Assembly (NCBI GenBank): GCA_963942565.1
Contig: OZ012685.1
Span: 25,210,456 to 25,274,455, forward strand
Origin: Maea johnstoni
Taxonomy: Eukaryota > Annelida > Polychaeta > Spionida > Magelonidae
Reading direction: 5' to 3'
Length of the DNA: 64,000 bases
The position numbers and the translations under genes are program-made. The number at the start of each line of letters is the position of its first letter. Position 1 is the stretch's first letter. Under the pieces are notes generated by a model, which saw only the letters and a list, made by a program, of their open reading frames with translations, searched no databases and was not told the DNA's origin. This document shows, in pieces, positions 10,860 to 22,299 of the stretch.

Positions 10860-11345
10860 CATCGATTGTAACTTCAATGAGATGCGTATGCATTAATTAA
10901 AACACCACGCCGAGGAACTGGATAATATACAAGTGAAGTGGAAGAAGGGGTACTACGCCGTGGTGGATGGGCACATCGTGCCCAGCGTGCCGTTCTACCC
11001 ATCAAAGCACCCGTTCTCCGCCATTGACGACCCAGCCTTCCCTGCCCGACGACTAGAGATCGATGAAGAAAAGTATCAGCAAATGGAGGGGGCAGCAGCA
11101 CCACCCAACCCTATGGTGCGGCCGACTTCGGCAAGAGGCTAGGAGATGGGAGGACGAAGCCCCACCGAGAAAACGGTCCAGGACGCCCTCGTCCCCTCAG
11201 AGATCCCCGCGAAGAGAGACGGAGGGGGGCAGACAGCGAGAGATCGCACCACAGCTATGGCGGAGGCAAAAACCGGTACCACGACAGAGAATCTGGGGCA
11301 GCGGGAAGCTAACCTCGAGATGACTACCCCCGTAGAGAACAACCA
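10860..11345 (+). pseudogene. Second zinc-finger/linker module, degraded
   Basis: The translation resembles the part of exon 5 just after the zinc finger. Shared markers are CNF.(D/E)M, KWKKGYY, FYPS..P..A, DDPAFPARRLE, then an Arg/Ser linker with RKRSRTPSSPQ. It is out of register with the TASOR-like frame and looks broken in a few places. I read it as a partial tandem copy of the exon 5 module lying upstream of the 429-codon frame at 11352. Whether it derives from the host gene or travelled with the array is unresolved. Confidence 0.6.
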
Positions 11346-11351
11346 GCCCAC

Positions 11352-12641
11352 GTGCGATATGAGGCCAACGCAGACAGAGCAAGAAAAGCTGAGGCTGAGG
11401 GAGACGAGCTAGCCCAGAGCCTCGAGGAGGAGCTGTCGCAATCGATGCAGGATGTAGAGGACCTGTGGAGGGAGAAACACAGTGCCCTCGAAGAAAGCCA
11501 TAAGGAGCTGCTGAAGTTAAAAGGAGAAATGGAACAGAAGATTGAGCAGATGGGAATCCACGAGACGGAGGCTGAGAGACAACACAAGGAGCTGCGTGAG
11601 AGATTTAGGGCGCTGAAAGACACGGTCACCCTCCACCACCAGGCCCAACAGAGGGCCCTTTCGTCCCGACAGTCCGATGGACAAACGATCCAGCGCCTGC
11701 GGCAACAGGTGAACAGCGTCCGGAGAGAAATGGCCGAGTGGGCAGGCGGCGAAAGAGGCGAACAATCACAAACAGAAAGTGGAAGAATTACAGACCAAGT
11801 TGGCCGACGCCCTGTAGAGAACAGAAGAATCCGAGGCCAGAGAGATACAGTTGAGCAACCAGCTGAAGCGGCGGAGACGGACACAGAGAGCTATAGGAGG
11901 TGGTGTGAGAAGTCCCAGGAAGATCTCCGGCTGGAAAGAAATGCGAACAAGGAAGCCATGAAGGTATCCATGCAGGCCACCCACTACCTATTGAATGAGA
12001 AGTCGGCTCTGCAGAAGGTCACCGAGATCCGCCTAGAGACAAAAGAAGCGCAAGAAATGTTGCAGAATTGCAAGCTGGAGATAGATCACCTGCAACACAA
12101 GTTAGACCGTCGTGAGCGCCAACTCACGACAGCCGAAAACGAGGTCCGGCTTGTCCAGGAGCAGTCTGCCGGAAAGCAGGAAGAAATTGACTCCCTGACG
12201 ACAAGCCTGGAGGACATGAAACTACAGTGGGACGAGCTCAGCGGAGCCCGTGACGCAAAGCATCGAAGGGTGGTGGGAAGCCCCGAAACCTTGGCCCTGT
12301 TTCCACCCGTACAAGAAAGAGAAACTGAAGAAGTACAAGTTAGGCGAACCATTGCGGTAGCCTACGACATTCATGCTGTCCAGCGGGGAGATATTATCGA
12401 GCACCCTCGTCGCATAACCTATCGCGGAAACGTGCTAACTCCTATCATGAGGGTCAGCACCGAAGAACTGATGAAATGTATGGAGAAGTTCACCAAGGCA
12501 CGCATTGCGGCGACCCGAAGAGAGCTCGAGGAGAAAGCGTTTGAGCGGGGAGTACTTGAAGGTATGCGGCGACAGCAGCTATTGGAAGCCGCTATGGCTG
12601 CTGATGGGGTCATCTTTATCTCCGACTCGGACGCCGAGTGA
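11352..12641 (+). CDS. Coiled-coil protein with C-terminal SUMO-interaction-like motif (429 aa)
   Basis: An uninterrupted frame of 429 codons, GC-rich, with long charged helices from about residue 10 to 300. Heptad-like Leu/Glu/Lys/Gln stretches such as ELLKLKGEMEQKIEQM suggest coiled coils. The C-terminal 80 residues are less repetitive, end in another helix and finish VIFISDSDAE. A hydrophobic core followed by acidic and serine residues is typical of SUMO-interaction motifs. The start RYEANADRARKAEAE matches FEANAERAKRAEVE inside TASOR-like exon 5 and YEAKTEKAKKAEVE near 17430, so it is the coiled-coil half of the same ancestral unit. It has no introns and no obvious promoter. It could be expressed, an unannotated exon, or a recently silent copy. 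I do not recognise the family. Confidence 0.5.
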   Translation: MRYEANADRARKAEAEGDELAQSLEEELSQSMQDVEDLWREKHSALEESHKELLKLKGEMEQKIEQMGIHETEAERQHKELRERFRALKDTVTLHHQAQQRALSSRQSDGQTIQRLRQQVNSVRREMAEWAGGERGEQSQTESGRITDQVGRRPVENRRIRGQRDTVEQPAEAAETDTESYRRWCEKSQEDLRLERNANKEAMKVSMQATHYLLNEKSALQKVTEIRLETKEAQEMLQNCKLEIDHLQHKLDRRERQLTTAENEVRLVQEQSAGKQEEIDSLTTSLEDMKLQWDELSGARDAKHRRVVGSPETLALFPPVQERETEEVQVRRTIAVAYDIHAVQRGDIIEHPRRITYRGNVLTPIMRVSTEELMKCMEKFTKARIAATRRELEEKAFERGVLEGMRRQQLLEAAMAADGVIFISDSDAE

Positions 12642-14672
12642 AGAGACTTGTGATATTGACTCCTAGCGCTAGAAACGATCAAAGACTATCCAACGCATTA
12701 AGCGACTCAAAAACTAGCCAACGCATGAGCGACCCTTTCTTTATTTATTTTATTGTGATCATCGTATGACGTCAGCCGGATTGTGACCTTCGATGTTTGA
12801 CTCCCAGGTAGCCATCCACTCTACCTCGTGAGACGCCTTCAATCCCTATATTCTGGCACTGGAGCACCCAGCTGTGGCGGTCAAATCCTTGATCTGCCTG
12901 CTACTTCTAGATAACCTATTCCGTCCATCGTCTGTGGCGCTGGATTTACCAGTCACGACGATTATGTTCATTCCATGGATATTTACCAGAAGTGCCAATC
13001 TACTACGTCAATCGTCTGTGGCGACGGATTACCAAGTCACGACGATTTTGTGCCTTATTCTTTGGATTATTACTGAAGCTGACTATTCTATGGACTACCT
13101 GGACCTGTGTACCATACCTGACATCCCAGGAAGGCATCTGTAATCAAGGAGAAGTTTTAACGAAGTGACACTTGTGAGATTCTGGACTATGCTGGTGTGT
13201 CGAAGTCGTTCACATTTTAGTGAACTTAAAATAAGCGAACATTCTTGAGACCTTAGCGACACAACAGCTGGTAGCCGTAACGTGAGTAGCAAACTGTATT
13301 GCATGATTTTGACTGTTTTTATCTTGCTATGTTTTATCGATGTTGTTATGGTTCTTAGAGTTACCTCAGAGTATTTATTTTCTAAGTCAAGAACTTTGTA
13401 AGTCGAGTATTGTTAGAATTAACGTTGAACGTTTATTTAGAGAAAGAAAATTATTTTAACCAGTAGTTATAGTAGTTCTTTTTGGTGTTCCGCTCGAATG
13501 CAGAGGTCGTGTTATATGTAAATATTGGAAAGTTGATAGTCTTGTCACTGAGCAATAATGAAAAGGAAACAAATTGAGCGATAATTGGGAGAGTTGGACC
13601 GGAAGTCCAGGACTCGTCAACTCTCTCGGGTACTGTGTATATTAGAAGTTGGTGTTCTCACACTGTGTTGTTGTGGCATGTATGTCACTTGTTTATACTG
13701 TTTAGAACAGTCGAATTTAGACCTTTTTCGAGAAATGATTGTTGTTAACGTTCGAGTTACGTTAGTTTTCCCTTTTCGGAAATTTTTGAAATTAAGAATC
13801 AAGGACGATTCAGAGCAAGTCGCAGGCTGTGTGGCAAGTTGACCCAAGGGCTAAGAAAGGGTCACGTCCCGCCACTAGCGATTATTGTAAACTAGGTCTC
13901 CGCCTTTGCCGAGCCTAGTATTGCCAACTCTGCAACATTGTAGCCAGTCAGTGTGAGTGCTCTGTGACGTAGCGCTCGTGCAGCTTACCGTCTGCTGCCG
14001 CGCGTGGGATTGAGGGACGAGGGCGGGAAGTTAGAATAAAGAGCGGGAATCAGTGTGTCTAGAAATGGAGTCCAAGCTGAGTTGACATGATTCGAGTATA
14101 GGAGAACGTTAGAGAGCTAGGAGAACGGCAAGAAGGCGTAGATCAGCAAGAAGACTGGAATTAGACAACCCAGGGATTAACTACAAAGAGGTCAAGTAGC
14201 GAGATAACGACCCAAGCTGACCTAAGGATTATAATGTGCATTTAGAAGGATTATTGTGACAGATAACGAGGAATAGCCTACAGGGGAAAGTGCTGTTTAC
14301 AGCCGGACTTACTTACAAGAGACCAGACTTTTAAAAACTTTTGTTGGACTTGTGATGGTGAGGTATTCGTTTACATCGAATGGAACTATTGTGTGCTAGA
14401 ATTGCTGTTATGAAGAACGAGTGCGGTGGTATGTATATCTTGTTATGATGATTAAACTGTATTGTTGATATTTGTATTTGCTTGTCCCGTTTTCACTTCG
14501 ACACCGTATCCATCTCCCAGCCTTCGCTAGACGTTATTAGAGAACAAGAAATCCAGCTGAACTTTTATTTATTAAGTCAGAGAACTGAGAAACTATTTTA
14601 TTTAAGTAAGGTGATTCTGTATGCCTAGTCGGATCATTCCTTCGGCCAGGGATCCATTCCGCTACAGTATGT
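12642..14672 (+). repeat. Long direct repeat, copy 1 (possible LTR)
   Basis: This 2 kb stretch matches 18590-20288 along most of its length. Shared words include GGTAGCCATCCAC, GAGACGCCTTCAA, GAGACCTTAGCGACACAACA, CATTGCATGATTTTGACT, GACGATTCAGAGCAAGT and TTTGTATTTGCTTGTCC. It ends GATCCATTCCGCTACA. It flanks a fossil gag piece, so it may be an LTR. It also follows the coiled-coil frame, so it may instead be duplicated 3' flank. No primer-binding site was identified. Confidence 0.5.
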
Positions 14673-14840
14673 AAGCTACCTCTCCAACTCCGATCAATGA
14701 GCATTGGACCCCATAGAGTCTCTTCGCATACGCGACCACCAGTGACTGTGTTTTTGTTATTTTTCCTAAGTGACTGTGTATCGCCCAGTCCTCAGGCGAG
14801 AAGTGGACTTTTTATCGGTGCTAATCGAGACGACACTTAT

Positions 14841-14966
14841 ACATCGAGTATACGACAGAACACAGAATTGCCGCTAGAGCAAACATTGAGTATACGACAG
14901 AACACAGAATTTTCGCTTGAGCGAGCATCGGGTGCACCGCAAGATATAGAATTGTCGCTAAAGCGA
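14841..14966. repeat. 42 bp tandem repeat, three units
   Basis: Units begin ACATCGAGTATACGACAGAA or close variants and end near GCTAGAGCAA. It lies between the long repeat and the gag fossil and encodes nothing recognisable. Confidence 0.75.
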
Positions 14967-15065
14967 ACATTGGCAGGGGGGTATTCGATATTCTGACCAA
15001 AGCCCCAATAAGAGGAAAGAGACTCGTCGTCCGAGGCAAGTCAGTGGTCCTAGGTCAGCCGCGCC

Positions 15066-15617
15066 TTGACGTCACTGGGCCACCAGTGGCCCCAAGGGAT
15101 GGAGCAAGGATGGACACCAATTATAATTTACCCATCGCTGCCTGGGCACCCATCGGTGAGAATGAGAGAAACCGTCGACGCTTCATTGAATACCACGGTG
15201 CCTGTAATGGAGGCACCCCTGGCTAGCAGCAGTTCTGGAGTAATTGACTATCCGAAGAGGGGAGTTCTGGTGGCCCCATTGGGAGAACCAGAGGCACCGC
15301 CAGGGAGAGAGACTATTGGACTCAATAGGCAGATAGCTGACATGGCTGCGTTGATAGGAGGAACCCTTAAGACGGTGGCCGAGACTCAGAATGCCCTGGT
15401 CGCAGGAAGGGAGTCAGCTGGTGAACCCTCACAATCGATGTTACAGGGAAAGGGGCGTAATTTGAAGGTGGATCATTTCCATGGGGCAAGTGAGTCGTGG
15501 GTGGACTACCCCATGCACTTCAAGGCAGCTGCGACACTCAACCGGTGGAGTAAAAGTGAAAAGAGTCTGGCCCTTATCACCGCCATGAAGGGGGGAGCCC
15601 AGCAATATTTGGCCTAA
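15066..15617 (+). mobile_element. Fossil Ty3/Gypsy-type gag fragment
   Basis: The translated segment contains a retrotransposon capsid-like block, with FHGASESWVDYPMHF followed by LNRWSKSEKSLALI and MKGGAQQYLA. This matches the usual metavirid pattern of a Trp/Tyr helix, N-x-W, a Leu-rich helix and a Gly-Ala motif. Only part of gag remains. No protease, reverse transcriptase or integrase was found nearby, so the element is a broken remnant. The long direct repeats on either side could be its LTRs. The divergence between those repeats suggests it is not recent. Confidence 0.65.
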
Positions 15618-16450
15618 TGAAGAAATAGAAATATTCTTCTGAACTGGCGGAAGAGTCACTTAAAAGAGTGAGAAGTATGCCACTTAGTTACCTACCAAAT
15701 CCAAAATTGCTAGCACACCCTCGGAACATCCTGGAAATTCACAACTGGTGATTTGTCCACTTTGAATGGTGACAGACTGCCCGAGTACCAACAGAACAGA
15801 TGAAGAAATGGTTGCCATGGAAGCGAGTAAGAGACAAGCTCAGGCATCCGGAAAAAAGTCCCAGAACAATCAGGAGGTTGTAGAGTAAAAGAGGAGGGGG
15901 AGTAGGGTGAGAGCATCACTCAGACCACCAAGACCAGCGTAAACAGAAAAATCTGCGAAAAGTGCGAAACTGCAAAAATGGAAAACTTTGGAGTGAAAAC
16001 ACCAGAATTAGAATACAGTGACAGAACACTGTGATCATGAAGAAAAGAGACACTGGCGAAAAGAAGTTGCTGGAGTGAAGAAAAAAGAGACGCTCTGGCG
16101 AAAAGAAGTTGCTGGAGTTAAGAAAAAGAGATCCTCTGGCAAACCTAGTTGCTGGAGTGAAGAAAGGAGAGGCTCTGGCAAGAAGAAGTTGCTGGAGTGA
16201 AGAAATGAGACGCTCTGGCGAAATGAAGTTGCTGGAGTAAAGAAGAGACGATGGAGCGGCAAGATGTGTCGAGCGAGAACTTCAATGTGGAGAGCCAGCA
16301 GTTGGTGGTGCAGACCCTAGGGACTTCCCCTCTCGAGAGAGGGAATCCCCGCATGACGTCACAACCGGGGCTGAGCTTGATGCAGTTTGGTTAACAGTGG
16401 GAATTGGAAACTAACCCAGCCAGTCGAGAACAGACTAGCGGTGAAGGAGA
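15618..16450. other. Decayed spacer with a five-unit minisatellite
   Basis: No coding segment is supported. The main structure is a GA-rich minisatellite at about 16047-16250. Its units of about 40 bp share GAAGTTGCTGGAGT(G/A)AAGAAA. Text before it may be decayed gag flank. Confidence 0.6.
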
Positions 16451-16706
16451 GGAGTGGGAGAAAGTGGATGCCGGAAAACAGGAGAACTTGGAATATTTGG
16501 CGCTGTGAGTGCAAGACGTCTGCAGGAGAGATCACGAGACATTGAGTGTCGCAGAGAGGTCACCTGTTGGCCAATCATCAGTCTTCAAAAGGTGTCTCAC
16601 CCCTGGAAATGCACCAGTTTGATCCGGTTGGTCGAAATAACTGTCATTCTACACTTGATGCCATAGCGATACAAAACGTTTTAACGCACTCCAAATTAAT
16701 CTTCAC

Positions 16707-17834
16707 TAATCCGATTCCAATAGACACCATCCATCGACCACAGCGACAAGACTTTCTACTTGTATCCACTCCCACTCCGTACAGATGGATATTGCGACAT
16801 ATGCAAGAGATGTTTCAGAGATGTAGTGCGGCACATAATGGATAGGCACGACAGCCAAGGGATCCATGCCTGAGCTCGAATACGGGTAACTGAAAGAGAT
16901 GTACCTTCGTGGATTGCAGTTTTTCGGAAATGCGAATGCATTATGTGAAACATTATGATGAGGTCGACAGCATACAGATGAAATGAAAGGAGGGGTATTA
17001 TACAGCCCAAGATGGACACTTCGTGCCAAATACAGCGTTCTTCCTGTCCGAACGCCCATGGACCGCCATTGATGATCCGGCATTTCCCACTCGCCATAGG
17101 GAATTGGAAGAAGAGGAGTACAGGAGGCATGAGGAAGCGTCAGCAGTGGCACACACCAAGTCCGACTGCGGTCAGCCGATAGCCTGAACCGACATGAGAT
17201 GAGAAGATTTGAGTATGAAGCACCGCCACGTAAACACTCGAGGACGCCTTCGCCTACTTGCTCGGGAAAAGATGAACATGAAAACACAGGGAGACGAGGG
17301 GAATACAGGGGCAGGACTTGCACCACGGCCATGGCAGCGTAGACTACAGGGGTTGCAGCAGTGACCCTGGGGCAGCGGGAGCCTACCCTCGTGACAACGG
17401 TTCTCAGGGAGAAAAATCTGCACATGTGCACTATGAGGCCAAGACGGAAAAAGCTAAGAAAGCTGAGGTCGAGAGGGACGAGCCTATTCTACGCATCCAT
17501 CAGGAACTCGCCGAGAAGCAGCATAAAGAGTTGAGCGAGCGCTGTAGAGCTCAACAACACTGTCAGCCTGCATTATGCTGCCGAGCAGCGTGCCCTGGCG
17601 GACCGACGAAAGGACGGCCGAGAATTGCAGCGATTACGCCAACAGGCAAGCAGAGTCCGGCCAGAGATGGCTGGAGCGGAGATTGCGAAAGAAGCAGCCA
17701 ACAGCTGGAAGAAGGTGGAGGAGCTCCAGACGAAACTGGCAGAAGCCCTGCTGAAAAACGAAGAACTGGAGATGATAGAAACGGAAATTGAGCAAACAAG
17801 TGCAGACGGCGGAAGCAGATGCCAAGAGTTATTG
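16707..17834 (+). pseudogene. Third zinc-finger/coiled-coil module, degraded
   Basis: Translation shows the same order of markers as exon 5 and the copy at 10860-12641: a finger-like YCDICKRCFRD segment with HIMDRHD, then a KEGYYTAQDGH, a DDPAFPTRHRELEEEE marker, an Arg-rich linker, then YEAKTEKAKKAEVE and a coiled-coil stretch with EKQHKELSERCRA. It is broken in several places and ends at a DNA transposon insertion (17837). It is followed after that insertion by the second long direct repeat, so module plus long repeat recurs as one unit. Confidence 0.6.
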
Positions 17835-17836
17835 TA

Positions 17837-18481
17837 TAACTGGTTAATTTGGCGTGTACTGAAGTTGGCGTTTTTTTTTCAAAAAGAAAATTTCCCTGTA
17901 TTTATTTTGGCGTCTGCAACAGTCAGAACAATGCCATCTATATCTAGATATAGGAATTAATGACCGTCGCCATTTTGTTTTCGGGATCAATCAATAGCTC
18001 CATAACTTGGCAGGAGTTTCCTCAAAATTGGACACGTAAGTATGCAAATTATAATATGATACCTTGGTAACTTATTTATAAGTTACCAATGTGTCATATT
18101 ATAATGTTATTGCATGTATTTTATTTGTTTTAGGCTCGGACCAGTCCGGTCAAATTCACACTATGTTGCGGTATACAGTTTACCAACTGTAAATTGGCAA
18201 AGATTCAATTTCCCGTGCAAGCATATAATATGATATCTTGGTAACTTATTCATAAGTTACCAATGTATCATATTATAATGGTTTTGTGAACTTATTGTAT
18301 CGATTTTGCTATGTTTTAGCCGCAACAGCCAAGGGCGAAATTCACGCTATACTGCCATCCGCAGCTCCCCCAGCGGCCCTGAAAGACACTAAATCTGTAT
18401 TTTTATGCAATCTTTAATTTGGCGTTGATGGGCATTCGCCAAAAAACGCCAAATTAAAGACCACGCCAAATTAACCAGTTA
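17837..18481. mobile_element. TA-flanked foldback DNA transposon with internal palindromes
   Basis: Perfect 20 bp inverted ends (TAACTGGTTAATTTGGCGTG at the left) are flanked by TA on both sides, consistent with the Tc1/mariner type. It is 645 bp and has no transposase. It contains two direct copies, about 180 bp apart, of a near-perfect palindrome (GGTAACTTATTTATAAGTTACC near 18068, and its relative near 18240). It is inserted at the end of the third module. Confidence 0.8.
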
Positions 18482-18589
18482 TACAGTACTGGAGGTGGAG
18501 CACTCGGCTGTCTCTCCTACCTGACACAGAGAATGACCAGCAATTGACGCAGGAAGCGACCAGTAGTTATTGACTCTCAAAGCATAAAG

Positions 18590-20288
18590 CAACCAACTAG
18601 TGCTAACTACTTAACGCCTGAGCGACCGCTTTTTCATTTATTTATTTTTTATTGTATTTGGATGTCATCTGGATTGGAATCTTCGATGTCTGACTCTCAG
18701 GTAGCCATCCACCTCGCGAGACGCCTTCAACTTCTACATTCCGCCGCTGGGGTACCCAGCTGCGGCGACCAAGTCATTGGATCTGCCTGCTACTTCTGCG
18801 ACCAAGAGAAGCTTTTACCAAAGTGACACTTGTAGATTCTGGATTATGCTGGTGTGTCAGAGTCGTTCATATTTTAGTAAACTTAAAATAAACGAACATT
18901 CTTGAGACCTTAGCGACACAACAGCTGGTAGCAGTTACGTGAGTAGTAAACTGCATTGCATGATTTTGACTTTATCTTGCCATGTTCTTATCTGTATTTA
19001 TCTGGTTCCTAGAGTACCTCAGAGTATTTATTCTAGTCAATAACTTTTAGTCGAGAGTTAAAGTTGAATGTTTTTATTAGAAAAAGTTATTATTTTAACA
19101 CATAAGTTATGGTGAACATTCTTTTTGGTGGTCCGCTACAGTGCGAGAGTCGTCTATTATGTAAATATTTTGAGAGTTTCCAGTTTAAGTGTTTTGATAT
19201 TGAGCGATAATAGTGAAAAATAACATTGTGCGATTTTGGGGAGAGCTGGACTGGAAGTCTGGGACTTGGCCACTCTCCTGGGCATTGTGCATTCTGAAAA
19301 TTAATGTTAATGTTATTGACACTTGTTTTTGCTTGGCATGAAATGTCACTTTGCTACACTGTTAGAACAGTATTTGTTTAGACTTTTTATGGAAAAGGTT
19401 ACCGTTGACGTTCGAGTTGCGTTATTTCCCTTTTTGGAATTTTCAATTTTTAGGAATCGAGGACGATTCAGAGCAAGTTGGGGGCGGTGTGGCGGATTGA
19501 CCCCAAGCATAAGAATGCGGTCACATCCCGCTACTGGCGTTGTATTGTAAACAAGAATCACAGCTAATTCTTGTAGTACCGACAATTGCAAAATTGTAAA
19601 TAAAGTGAGAGAGATACATTGTACTGTTGTTAGCGCCTGAGGTTAGCTCACCGAATCATGAGTTATGATCATGTGAAGGTTAATGGTTACAGCATGAGCT
19701 GTTTTACGCATGAGTGATTAATAGAGAGCAGACGATGAGAATGAATGAGAGTAATTTGAAGCAAGTTGAGAAAGAGAATGGATTTAGAGAAGAAAAAGAT
19801 GTGTGAACGAAGGAATTAATGAGGAACAGATAAGACGTAACTACAAGAGTGAGGAACAGACTGTAACCGGATTTATTGTGAACTGTGAAGGATTTATCAA
19901 GAAACATTCACTGGATCTGTATTGAACTATGTGCCGTGTATAGAGAAAACTATCCACCGGATACCAGATTTAAAAGAATTTTAGAAGTGATATAGAACTG
20001 CACTGTTATGGAATTATTGCTGTTGATGAATGACTGCAGTGGTATGTATAACTTCGTATATGGTTATTAAACTGCTCTGTTCATATTTGTATTTGCTTGT
20101 CCTGTTTTCACTCTACATCACATCCATCTCCCCAGCTGATGCTAAATGCTATCACAGATTTAGAAACCCAACTGAACTTTAATTTATTAAGCAGCAAGAA
20201 CTGAGAGACATTTTATTTAAGCAAGGTGATTCTGTATGCTTAGTCGGATCCTTCCCTCGGCTAAGGACCTAAACTGCTACAATATCTA
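18590..20288 (+). repeat. Long direct repeat, copy 2 (possible LTR)
   Basis: Collinear with 12642-14672, with several short deletions relative to it, from AACGCCTGAGCGACCG through CATTGCATGATTTTGACT and TTTGTATTTGCTTGTCC to an end near AACTGCTACA. Several per cent divergence between the copies is visible by eye. It follows the third module as copy 1 follows the second. Confidence 0.5.
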
Positions 20289-20530
20289 CCTCTGTCCATC
20301 ATTCCTGGTGTACCCAGCCACTGTGCTTTATTCATTGGAATATTTTACTGGATGTGCCAATTCCTGACATCCATCATTCCTGGCACTGGAGTACCCAGCC
20401 ACTGTGCTTTATTCATTGGATTATTTCACTGGATGTGCTGAACTTGACATACACCATTCCGGCGCTGGAGAACCCAGCCACAGAAACTCATTCCATGAAT
20501 TATCCTTACTGATGTGCCATTCCTGACGTC
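20289..20530. repeat. Tandem repeat of about 105 bp, 2-3 units
   Basis: ATTCCTGGYACTGGAGTACC, CAGCCACTGTGCTTTATTC and TCACTGGATGTGC recur in order. Similar wording (GGCACTGGAGCACCCAGC) occurs near 12857 in the long direct repeat, so this is an expansion of part of that repeat. Confidence 0.65.
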
Positions 20531-21767
20531 CGAGGAAACCACCGACGACCGAGAAGATATTCTACTGAGTGGTTAAATAAAACCAATCATGTGAAATAAG
20601 CGTATTCACTTGTGCATATCGCAAGTGTAAATTGAGAGAGAGGCCGCAACATTTGATAAAACAGACGATCACAGAACTTTGAGTAACTGTCAAAGTGAAT
20701 AGACATGTTTTAGACTAGCTATTGGATTACCTTAACTATAAATATTGATAATTGGAGATGATTCCTAACAGATTATCAGGATGTTAGCTGATTCATGATG
20801 GATTTATACAAGATTGAACATGTCGAGTTGGAGTTATGAACAGAGGAACAATTTTTAAAATTTGGTGAAGTAACCTTGAGTGTCTGACTCTCATTAAACA
20901 CTTTGAAACTCTTATGACAGAAAGGTGAAGCTGAACGACTGCAACCTGTGTTTGTAACATCAAGGAGGAGTATTAAAGCTGGCGTTAAACATTTGTACTT
21001 CCTTGTCAAGTTCTAAATCTATACACCCACACATTCATTCCTCTAGCTGACCCTAAATGCTATCGCTATAGGGCAAGAGAAACCCAACAACTTTATTTAC
21101 AATATGTCATCAAGAACTGTGAAACCTTTTATTTAAAGGGCAAATGCACCATCAGAATGATTTAAATTCAAAATGAGCTTATACATGCCACCTTTCAAAT
21201 AAGACCTCCCCCGAACCTGTCCTCTTCAGCACTACTGAGTTATAGCGTAGAGAAGTGACCATGTAACAGGCCTGAGGCAGCCATATTGGGGCGTCCATGT
21301 ATCCCAAGATGCACTCTGTTTTTGGCATCTTTTATGCACCAGCTCACTGTCACCAGTGCTTAAGAGATAACAGTAATAGGGAGCTGGGCTCCCCTTTCCT
21401 GCTTAGGTGTTCATTCCTGGCTTTCAATAAGTGGTCACAATTCCCAAAGATTGAACTTCTTCATTTTTCTATTGTACATTCCAACAATTCTTGGAAGTTA
21501 TACTACGTGGCTTGTCTTTGATTTGTATCTAATTGTTGGGTAGAAACCATTGCTTCCTAATTGCTATGAAATCAGTTTGTGCCCATATGGCTGCCTCAGG
21601 CCTGTTACATGGTCACTTCTATAAGCTATAACTGAGTAGTGCTGAAGAGGACAGGTTCGGGGGAACCTAGATCATTCTGATGGTGCATTTGACCTTTAAG
21701 TAAAGTGATTCTGTATAATTAATCAGATTCTTCCTTTGGCCAAGGACACATACCGCTACAATATTAA
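20531..21767 (+). repeat. Long direct repeat, partial copy 3, interrupted by a transposon
   Basis: The right part contains AACATTTGTACTTCCTTGTC, GACCCTAAATGCTATCGC and, after an insertion at 21137-21695, TAAGTAAAGTGATTCTG and GGACACATACCGCTACA. It matches the 3' part of copies 1 and 2. The left part is diverged. Confidence 0.55.
21137..21695. mobile_element. piggyBac-type foldback element (TTAA target), copy 1
   Basis: Ends are AGGGCAAATGCACCATCAGA and TCTGATGGTGCATTTGACCT, flanked on both sides by TTAA. The paralogous repeat near 14590 has a single uninterrupted TTTTATTTAAGTAAGGTGA at the matching place. That gives the unfilled site and supports TTAA duplication. The 559 bp element has long imperfect arms (CCTGTCCTCTTCAGCACTAC and its inverse) and no transposase. 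Related copies lie at about 41985-42577 and 44440-45159. Confidence 0.8.
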
Positions 21768-22299
21768 GAAATAATTTTTCAATACTAGCTGGCCCCCGGG
21801 CACAGCACGGGTTGAGTTCGAAATCACTCTTTCCAGACACAATTACCATGTCGACATGCTCACCAATTATGAAGACTTCATAAAATACATGGCTCTCCAA
21901 ACTATGAAAATGGCAGCGCCCAGTGTAGTATATCTGCCCTGACTGAAAAGCTCACCTAGGAAAATCTGCCCCCACCCCAACCCAAACCTATGATGTGCAT
22001 ATGTAGATTGCTTAAATTTGATTATGTTCAAATTATCTTTGAAATATAACACCAGAGGAGTAAAATTTCATAGTATTCGTCGAAATCAATTCTTTATTAC
22101 TTCTCTTTTACCCCATAATTCCTATATTAGAGCCCTAAAAATATAATTTTAACATGGTAGACCAGTATTTTAGGCAGTGACGTCAGAAGGGTTGAATTTA
22201 GCTAAGCAAGAAACCATTTTTGGAGTAGGAGACATTCATTACATAAATTGCACTTTTTTTTCAAAAAGTCAATGACCCAATGATTTAAAGTTATTCTGA

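Noticed and set aside
12642-14672. Firm assignment of the long direct repeats as LTRs
   Set aside because: No primer-binding site, polypurine tract or target duplication was found, and the repeat also follows the finger module in each unit. Kept as possible only.
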